From Fomes fomentarius (Eukaryota; Basidiomycota; Agaricomycetes; Polyporales; Polyporaceae): a stretch of 64,000 nucleotides of DNA. A program made the translations under genes and the position numbers. Shown here piece by piece: positions 1-11,299 of the stretch (its first letter is position 1; each line of letters starts with the position of its first letter). The DNA is taken from positions 149,001 through 213,000 of the forward strand of contig JABYQN010000009.1 in assembly GCA_022606135.1 (NCBI GenBank), given 5' to 3'. The notes under the pieces are model-generated. The model had not been told where the DNA came from, did no database searches, and saw only the letters and a list, made by a program, of their open reading frames with translations.

Positions 1-1793
1 CTGACCTCGCAGTCACATATAGTGAAGTCCTGGTAAGTAGGCATTCATTCGCTGCAGAATTCGAACTCACACCAGCAGTACCAACAGCGGCGAATCGTCT
101 TGCACCAAAACAACCCACGTGCTCACTGCTACCCACACCGGACAATGGGTGGGGTTCATCCGGGAAGAACAACTGCGCGTGTCCAAGGACCGCTCCACAG
201 AACCTTGACATGGATGACTTTGGGTGGTCGAATACTTCGATCAATTGCCGCACCGTGTGCCACTGCCTCGACGGATGGAATTCTGGCAGCCATCTGAAAC
301 TGGCCGCCGACGTAGGCGACCACAAGTCCCTGCAGCCAGTCAGCCAACTCTAGCTACATCATGAGTAAGTGGCGTGCCCGCGCCAGCGGGCACTAGCCTC
401 GCCCAATGACCTCGCCCAATCAGTGAGTTTGCGCCATTCTACACCGTGACATCGCCGATTACCGGGTCATTCTGTTCTCCCCCTCCATGCGACGGACACT
501 TCAAATGGAAGACCACGAGACTTCGACCTCCTCCCACGCAACTCACAGATGCTTCGGCAGGCTGCGACGGGCACGAGCTGCTCTATTCATGCATTCGGAT
601 TGAACGATGATTTAAACGGAGAACTTGCGTCTGGTGGCTCGCACCTCCAGAAAACAATGCTAGGCTATGGCTTCGAGCTTCAAGCTTCGGGCTCGGTTAC
701 TGGATCTTGCCATGTTGGGGTCGTTCTGCTCGAGCAACATCGGCTCAGTCCACGCCATGGATCGGTAAGCCCACAAACAGCTTGGACCAGCTACCGTATG
801 TCATCATAGTGTCAGCGCAAACGGCGCACAATGCATGCAGACCGGGTAATCCGTGTCTTTCGGACAGTTAGGAACCTGTCGGGCATTAGACGGTATGTTG
901 GTTCTAGAAGAGCACTCAATGGACCTCGGAGAGGAGAGAAGAGAAGAGAAGAGAAGGCATAACTCGTCGCCAAACGTCCCGAGCAAGTTGGTGCCGAGCA
1001 GCATATCTCCGCAAGCGCATGACTGTGGAGATTCGCACAGTGTGGGTAGGAAGGGGTGAGTAAGGCCGAGATTTATAACTGCATGCAACGTATGATTGAA
1101 TTTGACGTGTTCTACTCACCGTCTGATTATGCAGTTGCCACAACGCCGCAGGACCGGGGGAGCGGCGGGACATGGGTCATGGATGTAGGGTTCCCAGCAT
1201 AACATAGGGAGCTTCCGAGAGAGAATGCGTGGAACGGTCTGTGCAAGCTAGTGCGGACGGGGCAGGGAAGAGGGAGAGTGTCGGAGGGCAGAGCATGAAC
1301 TGGTCCGAGCTGAGGTTGGTTTGCGAGCCGGGAGATAGGAGGCCGGTGGGGACGCAATAACCTGGCCTGTCCCAGAACGGGGCCGCTGGCAGGCGGGGAC
1401 TGGCAAAGGCGGGAAGACGGCCAAGAACGGGCTGGCGGCGGACGGCGGCGGCGGGCGACGTGCGCGAGGATCAGCGCCTCGAAGGCGGATGCGGGGCCGT
1501 GGGTGGCAGTGTGAGGTCGGAGGAGGAGAGAATCGCCGTCCTCTTCCCAAACAGGCAGGCGAGACGGCGCGGTGGATGATCGTCCTCGTTCTTTGACTCT
1601 CGCTTGACGTTTCTTGACGCTTCGCTCGTCCCATGGCCTATATATTATCCGACAACATATTCCATGTCACTCCCCATCCGCCGTCCCAAGTCATCTCTCC
1701 TTCCTCTCTCATCCCCCTCGTCGCCCTCGCCGACCGAGCCCTCGTCCTCGACTCTTACTCCGACGGCCTCATCGCCCTCCACGCCCCCGAGAG
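1..1793. other. Intergenic region without a supported gene
   Basis: I find no reading frame with domain-like content or a convincing chain of splice sites here. Positions about 395-425 hold a near-tandem repeat of CCTCGCCCAATGA carrying two CCAAT motifs. Positions about 928-957 are a purine-rich GAGAA microsatellite. The last ~400 bases are GC-rich, and the open frames there look like composition effects. The stretch next to 1794 is presumably the promoter and 5' leader of the methyltransferase gene. Confidence 0.5.
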
Positions 1794-4700
1794 ATGACCT
1801 TTGCCACTCTTCGCTCGCTATATGCCCTGATTGGCGAGGCCCTCGATGACATCGAGCGCATTTACCGTGACGCGTCCATCGACTCGTCCTCGCCCATCCC
1901 TACCACGCCCTACACCGTCCTTACCTCCCCATGCACCCCATTCCGGCGACGACGCTCTCCACGCGCTACAGACGACGAAGACACGGACGAAGACTTTGAA
2001 CCCGTGTCTGCCACTCGGACGCCCAAGACTCCCCGTCGCACTGCTGGGGGAGCCGCATCGCTCGACTCGGACGTGACGCTCAACATGCTCGACTTCCCCG
2101 CGCTCGACATGCCGTACTATCCAACAGAAGAACACGATCCCGCCGTAGATGCCGCCGAGTCCCTCGCCTCTCATCCGGACGTCACCGCTGCCACGAACCG
2201 GATTGTGGCGGCATGTGGCCAGATTAGCGCGACTGTCCACAGACCGTTCTTGACACTTTGTGACGCCGCCATGGGGGTACGTCTTCTCTCCGTCCTTTCT
2301 GTCTTGCACTCTGCTCACCCGATAGTTCTGCCGTTCCCTAGTATCACCTTCCCGCATGCACCAGGTTTCTCGAAGCATCGCATACAGTTGAAATCCTCCG
2401 GGCCGCTGGCCCGAATGGTATCCATGTCTCCGAAATCAGTCGACGTATCCACGTGGACGAGGGTAAACTCAGTGAGTGTTGGTCTACAGATTGGCATCGC
2501 CGTTCGTAGCCTCACCGTCGCCCGATGCGGTAGGCCACATTCTCCGGCTGCTAGCCACGCATCACATCGTCCGAGAAGTCCAACCTAATGTATTCGCCAA
2601 CAACCGCATCTCTGCCATCATGGATTCAGGCAAGTCCTTCGCGGACCTCCAACATCCGTAAGTATCATACATCTCTTTGGCCGCTATTCCCCCTTCTGAG
2701 CAGAAATACAGGTCTCAAGACAAGTACGAGTCTACAAATGGCATCGCGGCGTTCGTCAACTTGTGGTGCGTGCCCTTTTCGTGCTTGCCCCGCCCCTGTT
2801 GCTGAAGACGTATATCGCAGTACCGACGAGCTCTTCAAATCGGCGAGCTATCTGGCAGACTGCTACTTACCCACGCTATCAAGCAAGTCCACGGACAGGA
2901 AACACGCGATGCATGCCCCTTTCAACTTAGCTTTCAACACTGAGACTCCATACTTCGAGTGGTTGGAACGTCCTGGCAATGAGGCTAGATTAAAGAGATT
3001 CGGTCCTGCTATGACTGGGACGAACTCTTGGGAAGTACCAGGGGCGATTGTAGCAGGTCGGTCTCTTCTTGATTCTCTGTCTAGAGACATTCTGAACGAT
3101 TATTCGGTAGGCTTCCCTTGGCAGGATCTCAGCGACAGAGCCGTCGTCGTTGATGTCGGCGGAGGGATTGGTTCAACAGCCATGCTACTGGCGCACACTT
3201 TTCCCCACCTGAGGTTCGTGGTCCAGGATAGGCCACAAGTTGCGGAGCAAGGTGTCAAGGCGAGTTCTTTCGTCAGACTGATCACAGTACCTGAGATATT
3301 CATGTCTATGTCATCCAGGCGTGGAGGGAGCGTTGTCCTGACATGCTGGACTCAGGACGAGCGACGTTTATCGGCCATGACTTCTTCCGACCTCAGCCCC
3401 CGTTGCTCTTCCCAGGTAGTTCACAGCCTGCAGTCCCATCAGTCTACATACTACGCGTTGTCACTCACGATTGGCCCGACGAATTCGTAACCAAGTAAGA
3501 GCACTTGTACGAACGACCTTTCTTCTCCGCTCACGTGTAGCACGCTAGGATACTCCTCAATCTTCGCCGTTCCGCACATCCTGACACAAAACTCCTCATT
3601 GCGGATTTTATTCTCGCTCACGCCTGTATCGACCACAACGAGGACCAAGACCTCACTTCGGCTTCGGAACGAGATGTTCTTCCTACTCGACTGCGCTCGC
3701 TCGCACCGCACGGATCGCCACTCCTCGCCAACCTGGGCAAGGCGAGTGCAAACGCGTATTGGTTGGATCTCACGGTCTGTGTCGCACCGGATCTTGACTT
3801 TGACTATATCGACTGACATGCATGGTGTCACCCAGATGCGGGCGACATTCAACGCCCAGGAGCGCACCTTGCGCGAACTGGCAGCTCTCACGCAATCAGC
3901 AGGCTGGAAAATCGTTGATGTCGTGCATGATGACGGCTCCTTGTTCGGGCACCTTACTGCTGTGCCAGTCGAGATTCCGGAGGAGACACTTGCGCTGTCT
4001 AGCTCGCACTCTACGGTGACGGACGTCAAAACTCCTGGTGCGTGCCGATTGTTTTATTTGACCTCGATACCATTCAAACCATTTTATAGTACACGATGCC
4101 AACGGCCGTACGCGCTCGGGTTCGGTACAGAGCGCGCAGGGAAGCGTTCGTATGGACCACACTTTCGGTTCGCAAACGGCACTGCCTACGGAGGAAGTCA
4201 TACGCAAGCCGCAAAAGAGCAGACGACCTTTACTACCATGGTGGCGGAGCAAGTCTGCCGCAGCAGCAAGCACCTCAAAGGGCGACAAGGTCGTTACGCC
4301 AGAAAACCAGACGGATGTGGGCACGCCGCAAAAACAAAGAGGACGACGACCGAAACTCTCCCTCATCACCTCTCCGTCGTCCGAGTACCGCCGTCCTGAG
4401 AGGCCACAGCATACGCGTTCCGGCTCGATCGTCCGCATCCTCTCTCCCGGAAGGAACAAGTCTACGTCCTGTCTGCAAGATACATTGGAATTCCCTCCGC
4501 TCCCGCCACTCCCACCTCTGCCGCCACTCCCGCCACAAGTCCATAGCCAGACGCCCATCCTCCAGAGCGCTGTACCTGCGCCCGACGGCCCGGCATTTCT
4601 TCTCCCCGCGCTCGAGCCGGCGCCGCGTGTGAAGAGCCGGACGAGCAGAACGTCTCTGAAAAAGAAAGCGAGCCAGATGTTCGAGTTGAGCAAAGCCTCT

Positions 4701-5009
4701 GTCGCGAACTTGCGCTCCGCCGCGCTCGGAGGAGGGGCGAGCAGCAGTCATAGCACCGGCAACTTGGGCAACTATGGGGCTGCGGCGGCGTCCTCGCCTC
4801 GGCTGCTGCCTGGGGTGGAGGAGAGCCCGCCGGTGCCAATGAGGCCGCGCGCGGGGTCGGACGCGGGGAAGGCAAGGGGGTTGAGGAAGATACGGTCGAA
4901 GAGCCAGATGGGGCTCGCGCATGTTACTGTGGAGGTTCGCTCTGGACGGGCCGTACCGAGAGATGGCGGGCGTGTGGAGAATGTCGAGGCTGGAACGAGC
5001 GACGAGTGA
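1794..5009 (+). CDS. O-methyltransferase (SAM-dependent, COMT-like) with long disordered extensions
   Basis: Predicted S-adenosylmethionine-dependent O-methyltransferase of the COMT-like Methyltransf_2 fold; the acceptor substrate is unknown. My model has 11 exons (1794-2276, 2342-2471, 2534-2657, 2712-2765, 2821-3056, 3111-3259, 3319-3494, 3549-3774, 3836-4037, 4090-5009, with all junctions in frame) giving 899 residues. Residues ~1-160 are a Ser/Thr/Pro-rich leader. A winged-helix dimerisation region follows (YHLPACTRFLEASHTVEILR, HILRLLATHHIVREVQPNVF). The SAM-binding loop is VVDVGGGIGST and the catalytic His region is VTHDWPDE. The last ~300 residues form a basic, Pro/Ser-rich tail with a repeated PPLPPL run. 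The intron at 3260-3318 must start with GC (GCGAGT) to keep frame. The start was chosen because it opens the same frame as the leader; an earlier in-frame ATG exists at 1614. The family assignment is firm; leader and tail functions are unknown. Confidence 0.88.
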
Positions 5010-5330
5010 TGGGTCGTCGGGGAGTTGATTCGTGGGGGGACGAAATGGGGACGAGGATCGAGACGTCTTCTCTGCTCTTGGTGTAGTCCGCGGTCCCGTG
5101 CTTTCGGTTGGTGTGGAATTTTGCATTGTACGTATAGATAGATAGATAGATGTCCTGTCAATTCGTCGCTAGGCCGACTGTTTCGGAATGTCGAGCGGTT
5201 TTTTTTGTTTTTCAGCGTATACCTGCTAGTTTCTTTATCCCTTTCCGTTTGTATTGTTATAGCAACTATGTAGACGTTAACGGTGTAGTCTATTCCACAA
5301 GCGTAGCTCTCGACTCCAGGTCGACCTGAA
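5010..5330. other. 3' flank of the methyltransferase gene
   Basis: There is no gene here. The stretch holds a short GATA microsatellite near 5135-5150, followed by T-rich sequence of the kind found in 3' untranslated regions and polyadenylation areas. Confidence 0.4.
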
Positions 5331-5539
5331 TCCTGACGAACTCGATCGTAATGTCAGAGGCACACAGAGAAAACGGACGAAATGCCCCCTTCTCGGTGCA
5401 GCTCGCTGGGAGATCAAGGAAACACACCAATCCGAGTCCAGTACCTGCCCCCAGTCCCTTGCGTCAGTAACCCGCCCGAGATCCTATGCACAGTCACCTC
5501 CCACATCCACAGAAGTAAGTAATCAGCGAAAGACTCACC

Positions 5540-6480
5540 GACGAGGTTCTTCAGGCTCCGGGTGACCTTGCCCCGCCTCACCGCGACGCCGTGCGCGAGT
5601 AACCCGATGCCGATGTCGAAGACGAGCCATAGAGCGGTCCTCAGGACGCAACATCGACGACTACGACCTTGGTCGGGGGTAGGAAGCCGATGTACGCGAG
5701 CTAGAGGAAGTGGACGTGGACAATGCCAATGTCTGTGGAGGTGTCGATGTATGTATGCGTGCCCGCGCGCGGCGTGCTTCGCGATGGGCGCGAGCAGCGC
5801 TGCCTGTACATACCTGGAAGTCTCGTACGGGAGACATAGAGTCTAGACGGTACTCGACCGGGGTCGTGATGAGACGGCCGCGGCTGTAGAATGGGGTCGC
5901 ATCAGACCGCGCGTCAGCGACGTCGCGCCGCCAGTTCTCGAGGCCGGAGTGCTTCGCTATGAAGACGAGAAAGCCCTTGGGAGAAGGTCGAAGGGGACGT
6001 GATCCCATCCGACATAGTCCTGCAGTTATGTCATGCCGTCGTGCCCCGGGAGGTGGATATAATAGGAGAAGTGCTCGAGGCGACGTACCTTGCCGAGCCC
6101 CCTATCAGAGTGCGTTGTTCTCCAATGTACGCACCGCGAGACCGCCTTTCTGGTCGAGAGTAATGGAGGTCTGTTGCTGCTCCGACTCGTCCCACGACGA
6201 AGCTTGTCACGCTGTCCTCGCTTGGGTGATGCCGGCCTTCAAAGCTTCAAGAACGTACCCGTGCCTATCCCGATTATGCTCTACAATGGCCCATTGGCGA
6301 CACAGTTCCTTCCAGCTATGCACCCCAGCGAGCCAACGGCGACCGTCACGCACCGCGTCTTCCAGGGATGTCCGAGGCCGGACGAAGTGGTCGAAGATAG
6401 CAGCTCAGTGATGGATGGTCTCTGCGTAAGCAGTGAAGTACAACTCTGCCTCACGCGAGGTCAGTCTTACATGGAGTAGA
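5540..6480 (-). pseudogene. Degraded gene of unknown family
   Basis: Several minus-strand stretches look like exons. One, about 6008-5820, ends in a good GTATGT donor and contains FIAKHSGLENWRRDV and ATPFYSRGRLITTPVEYRLD. A second at about 5725-5665 reads LAYIGFLPPTKVVVVDVAS and hits a stop. A third at about 5645-5540, in another frame, reads LWLVFDIGIGLLAHGVAVRR, which looks membrane-spanning, and ends at a GTGAGT donor. Just upstream, GWDHVPFDLL is one frame away from the following GFLVFIAKH. The shifts and the stop suggest decay rather than an active gene. I do not recognise the family; the last part could be a membrane protein. Confidence 0.35.
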
Positions 6481-6787
6481 GATGTTGCAGAGAAAGATAG
6501 GCAAAGGTGTACAGAGATATGTCTGAAGAGGGATTGAGTAGCATTCTTTTTCTCGTGCGCCAGAGTGTGGGACAAGTCTAACTACTCCTGAGACGCGGAA
6601 CCTATGGTGAGCGCTCCGGCGGCACCGCATTATTCTCTTCCACCTCAGAGTTTGCACCGAACACTACTCACAGATAGTCCGACTTCTCCCTCAATTTGTA
6701 CGTGTGGATTTCGCTGCTAAGAAGTCTAAAGCTATATGGAGTTGACTATCCCTACCTCCCGATTTGGTGTATGCTATGTAGTCGTGA

Positions 6788-7390
6788 CACTACGTGCATT
6801 AGCCCAAAAATTATGTTGGGATAGGCATGGGAAATGTCGGGGCGGTCTTACCTTCCCCAAAGATTTGACTTGAAGGTAAGAGTAAACTTATACTGATATA
6901 TTGAGCGGTTTTCACATAAGGTGTAAGTATACCTATCCCATCGTCGATAACAGGGCTGTAAAGTTCAACTTTGCTGTCGCTTTCCCGTCGTGTGAATGGC
7001 GTAGGAAGACTCAACCTATGTAATGCATTCCGTAGACTGCAATAGGCAGCCTTTTACATACCAAACCCGATCCGCGGTAGCGTTGGAAAAGAGTACCTTT
7101 GGCGCCAAAGGAAATTGCGAAAAGAGGTAAAATTACCCGATGTGGAAAGGGACGGGGAAAGTTCACCTTTTACATCCAATTTCCAGTGTCGGTATTGTAT
7201 GAATTTCTCATGCGTTTCCTGCAGTGGCTGCTCCGGTGTGAAAGATTGCCTGACTCGGTCGTGGAAAGTGTTGGCAAATTGAACGGAAAGTTCAACTTTT
7301 ACATGACGGCATTAAGTTTGAGAAAGGTTAGACCGCCCCGACATTTCCCATGCCTATCCCAACACAATTTTTGGGCTAATGCACGTAGTG
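6788..7390. mobile_element. Non-autonomous CACTA-type DNA transposon (MITE-like)
   Basis: A 603-bp element bounded by imperfect terminal inverted repeats of about 65 bp. The left end begins CACTACGTGCATTAGCCC at 6788, and the right end is its reverse complement ending GGGCTAATGCACGTAGTG at 7390. TGA is present directly outside both ends (6785-6787 and 7391-7393), as expected for a 3-bp target duplication. CACTA termini plus a 3-bp duplication are the hallmark of the CACTA (EnSpm/CMC) superfamily. A short motif like AAAGTTCAACTTTTACAT recurs inside, resembling subterminal transposase-binding repeats. No transposase frame is present, so it would need one supplied in trans. Confidence 0.8.
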
Positions 7391-7900
7391 TGATTCGGTA
7401 CATTGGTGCTGAACTCGGTATAGAGGACCAATTTTGAAGCTTCCTGTCACTTGGACCAGGTGGCGATCGCGTTCATGGAGACCACCTGTCGGGATACACC
7501 GTCCCGATCGCTACTACATTGTCATCGTCCTCCCTTTCATAGCCGCAAGTAAGTAGCATACCAATCCAGATCGGAGGAGCCCGAATCCCGTTGGTTTCTC
7601 GACTTCTTTTCGTGCAGATTCTCTCCGAACCCGCCAATCCTGTCTTCTTCTCTCAATGGGCTCATGCTCATGTTTCGCACTTCAGCAACAGGTGCAGATC
7701 GCAGATTTCAGATTTGAGACCATCATGCCGACTATCTGAGCACTAGGTAATATTGTGTCAGGGTCAACAGAGGTTTGTCGCGCTGACTTGATTCATGCGC
7801 TAAACCAGCTAGTTACAGCCCAACCATCACTAAAGTCTTGGTGACTCAGACATTTCGTGCACTGCTGGCCCGCACGCTGTTGTGCCCCTCAATCATGACT
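7391..7900. other. Stretch between transposon and unidentified gene
   Basis: No gene could be established. A short open stretch at about 7480-7550 (RYYIVIVLPFIAA in one frame, then GTAAGT) could be an upstream exon of the next gene, but I could not connect it. Confidence 0.3.
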
Positions 7901-7925
7901 CATGACCAACGAGCAAACTGTTGCA

Positions 7926-8633
7926 GGCTGCAGAAGCAGATCATCGGGAGCTTGTGCGCGTCGTGCCATATGCTATCGAATATGTCCCGAACCTCCACGA
8001 CAAGACTCATCTCCGCCGCCGCACGCTCATCTCCACGGTGACTCGTGAGTAAGCGATGAGTCAGTCGCTTTAACTCATCCCATACTGCGATTCTGACCAT
8101 GTCCCGTAGAACTACCGCAACCTACAATCGGCGTGTTTCTGGCACCGAAGTCATGGGGTCCTCAACTCGACAAGAACATCGCCCGTGAGCAGGGCCAGCT
8201 CCGAGGTGCGCACGGGAACGGCGATCTTGCCACGCGCTCCCTCGACCCAGTCGAGTATGTTGTCCCCGCCACGTCCCGACCCCAGAGCATCTTCGCGATA
8301 TCGGAAGCCCAAGTCGAGCAGATCGGTTTCGTTCGGGGTGATGTCGAGGATGCATCGTGGTACACGAGCTCTGGTCCACAGATAAACGCAAGCTGCAAGG
8401 CGCTGTTCGACAAGGACGTACGGGCGAAGCTGCCCTACCTGAAGGCCCATATCCTCATGGGAGTCGCCACTATCACCTTCTGCGTCACTCCTCCATGGAT
8501 AACTGGGCACGAGGACACTGAGGCAGGAGGCGGACTCGTGAACGCTGATCGATTTTTCGTTGTACTCAAGCGTGGAGTCGGGTCGCTTAGATTATACTTA
8601 GACTCTAAGCACAGTAAGTACGGTCTAGCCTAG
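7926..8633 (+). CDS. Unidentified spliced gene, 5' end not found
   Basis: Two exons join cleanly. The first, from an acceptor near 7925, reads RELVRVVPYAIEYVPNLHDK and ends in a GTGAGT donor near 8045. The second starts after CCGTAG near 8110, reads PTIGVFLAPKSWGPQLDKN, and continues to the stop at 8631-8633. The joined C-terminal part is about 215 residues with mixed composition and one hydrophobic stretch near LMGVATITFCVTPPW. I recognise no family and cannot fix the initiator. The intact frame across the intron argues for a real, possibly lineage-specific gene; a fragment of a larger decayed gene is the alternative. Confidence 0.45.
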
Positions 8634-8993
8634 GTTTCCTTCTCCGTATGCACGCATATCTGTTCTGATACCTAAACATGCCCGTCGACGCCCTGCTTCT
8701 CCCGAGTCAGACCTGTTTTGATCTCTCTGGGCCGACGTTCTCGGAGGATATCCGGTATCTGTACTTACCTGCCTCCTTTCATTCACGACAAACCATAGAA
8801 CTTCGAGGTCCCATCTCGGGCTGAGAGTGGCGTGAGTCTGAGAAGGTCAGCTGAAGCTGTCCTCTTCGGTGTCTTAGTCTGCCTAAGAGCGAGCTTCTAA
8901 GATGATCGAGATCGCAAGACTGTGGCTATATGTACATGCTGGAGTACTGCGCTCTGAATCCAACTACTTTCAACATCTCACTCGCTTCACACC

Positions 8994-9858
8994 ATGCCTG
9001 GTGCACGACTCTCGCCTTCCGAGATCGAGCGACTCTCTGCCATCGTATGCGACTTGCTCGATGCCCATCAGGACAAAGGATGGGATGAAGCTTGGTGAGC
9101 TCTCTTTCGGCTCCTCAGAATAATCCAGAAACCATGTCGTGATACCCATATGCATACAGGAAGGGTGAAACGACTCCGTGGGATGCGGGCGAACCTCAAC
9201 CCGCCCTCAAGCATGTCCTCGAGTCGGGCAACATAGACTTCCCGCGTACGGGCCGCGCCCTCGTTATAGGATGCGGAAGGTATGGCACCACCACAATTGC
9301 TTCGGTCCTTGGACTGGACACACTGGGAGTGTATATCTCACCCACCGCTGTGGAGATAGCGCGCAGGCTCGTCAACAACAGTTCAACTTGACTTGACTTA
9401 CTGCTGACAGGCGTGTCCGACAGGTATATCGAGGAAGCAGGCGTCCCTGATGGCAAGATCAAGATCGAAGTCGTCTCACTGGAGGGAACCACCTTCGATG
9501 TTATCTACGACTACACGCACGTCCATCCTTTCAGATCAATCTACCGAACAGGATGGAGCAAAGGAAGTTGTGTGATCTCACTGGAAACGGCACTCTAGGT
9601 TCTTCTCAGCAGTCCCGCCCGCTCGGAGGCCCTAGTGGGGACGGCAGATGGCGAAGCTCGTGAAGCCTGGTGGATTCCTCATTACTCTGATCTTCCCAAT
9701 CCTTCCGTATACGGAAGTAGGCCCGCCGGACTATGTTCGCCCGGAACATTACACCGATGCCCTTCGGGGAAGGGTGGGAGACAATATTGGATGTTGCGCC
9801 TAAGGTCACTCTGAGTCATGTCGGGAAAGAGCGACTGGTTTTACGGAGGAAGGTCTAG
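8994..9858 (+). pseudogene. TPMT-family thiol/thiopurine S-methyltransferase, frameshifted
   Basis: SAM-dependent methyltransferase of the TPMT family, which methylates thiols and sometimes halides. Exon 1 starts MPGARLSPSEIERLSAIV and ends at a GTGAGC donor. Exon 2 carries the family signature TPWDAGEPQPALKHVLESG and the SAM loop GRALVIGCGRGYGTTTIAS. Further on come VIYDYT and MAKLVKPGGFLITLIFP, at the usual family positions. The C-terminal part is out of frame: at about 9768 DALRG must shift by one base to read EGWETILDVAPKV and reach the stop at 9856-9858. Introns near 9380-9410 and 9570-9650 are plausible but not certain. A single indel could also be an assembly error, in which case this is an intact gene of ~230 residues. 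Confidence 0.7.
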
Positions 9859-10041
9859 GTGATTCGAGAGTGATGGTAGAGAATCCGAAGTCGTTCGGGA
9901 TGTTCATAGCTGATGATAGTGAACTGGAAGTACTAACTGGACTACATGTACAATATCACAGATTTGGGAATACAACAGACCGATTACTGTGATGCACAAC
10001 GTACATAAGAGAAAACCATTGGAGAAAGGGCGGCGACAGCC

Positions 10042-11235
10042 TCATTGCATATCTTCCTCGGGTGCCTGGACCATGCACCACTTGCAATTCTCCTTCTCCG
10101 AGCAGCGAAGTTGTCTGCATTTAGTAGCAGGCCCGTGTTGGTCCCTGAAGGTTCCCTTGTGCACGGTGCGATGGCACCGCATACAGTGGCGCTCGTTCGT
10201 CCCTAGATGAGAACCAGCAATATGGGCGTGGAAGTTCTTCGTATACATAGGCTCTTGCGTGCAAGTCGACGCCCACCTGCACTTGATGCCCGAGCCAGCG
10301 CTTTTCTTGGATTGGGCAGCAGTTCTCTCCCCGTCAGGGACATGCTTCCAGAGGACGTGCATTGCGATCTCATCAGGGGTGCCCCGGAATCCGTCGCATC
10401 CTGGCCACAAACAGGTGTGGGTGACGGCGGGGCATCGCTTTAGCGTGTCTGGTGCAGTCTTGACTGTGCGAATAGGCTTCCCTAGGCGTAGACGAGTTTC
10501 GGTGACGTACCTCGCATGCCTATAGCAGCGCGCATGACGCACCGGGCCTCCTTCGCCAGCTGGAGGCGGTGACCTATGACGCGAACGTGTATGTGGAAGC
10601 TGTGGCGACAGTGATCTCAAAGTGCTAGTAGGAGGACCTGCTTCACACCATGTTGATTGTCTACGAGATTGCAACAGTGGAGGCATCGGTGTTTCAAGTT
10701 GGCGTGATGGAGCTTCACCAGGCTCGACATCGTGATGTGTAGGTATTGTCATGTAAGGACTGAAATTGTGGCGAATGAGTCATAACCTACAACGAAACCC
10801 TATTCAGCGCCACACCCACATATCGGGGTATACTGGACGAGAGGATGACGTTGGGATATTGGTAGACGACGAGCTGTGGGTACGTTGCAAACTGCCAGTC
10901 AAGCCGTCATCCTCGTCGACCGACGATCCTTGAGAAATGGATAGAGACGCGGCGGATGTGTCGTCGCTGAAATGGCAATGGGCTGATTGAGTGAACTCGC
11001 TCGAACACCTCCTGGAGTTTCACGAAACGCACATTTTGACCAGTGAGCAAAAGAACCACGCGTTCATAATTACAAACATCATCCACCTCCCCAGCGAAAG
11101 TCAGATATATATACGCCACAACACAGGGGAGTGAACTTACTCCGTGTCAAATCTCTTCACTTCCTCCACGAGCTCCGGAGGATAGCTGGCTATGCAGTCG
11201 GCAGTATGAGTAACAGAGACGTAGGCAGGATTCAT
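10042..11235 (-). CDS. Zinc-finger-like Cys/His-rich protein
   Basis: Three exons on the minus strand (11235-11141, 10966-10820, 10759-10042) join with GTAAGT and GTGGGT donors and CAG acceptors in one frame to give 319 residues. The N-terminal half is Ser/Thr/Pro-rich and acidic, then basic. The C-terminal half holds repeated Cys/His pairs: CLWPGCDGFRGTPDEIAMHV followed by LWKHV, then CRWASTCTQEPMYTKNFHAH followed by IAGSH, then CMRCHRTVHKGTFRDQH, ending in a Cys-rich tail. The spacing resembles divergent C2H2 fingers of fungal regulators. A nuclear nucleic-acid-binding role is inferred only. The start codon opens the first exon and lies just upstream of the repeat island. Confidence 0.7.
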
Positions 11236-11299
11236 GGTAGTAGAAAAGAGAACGAGAGACAGTCATACAAGTTGACATCAGGCGAGACACTTATAGTTG

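Noticed and set aside
1248..1634. 128-codon basic minus-strand frame upstream of the methyltransferase
   Set aside because: Arg/Pro/Ser-rich composition typical of antisense GC-rich promoter sequence, with no motif or splice partner.
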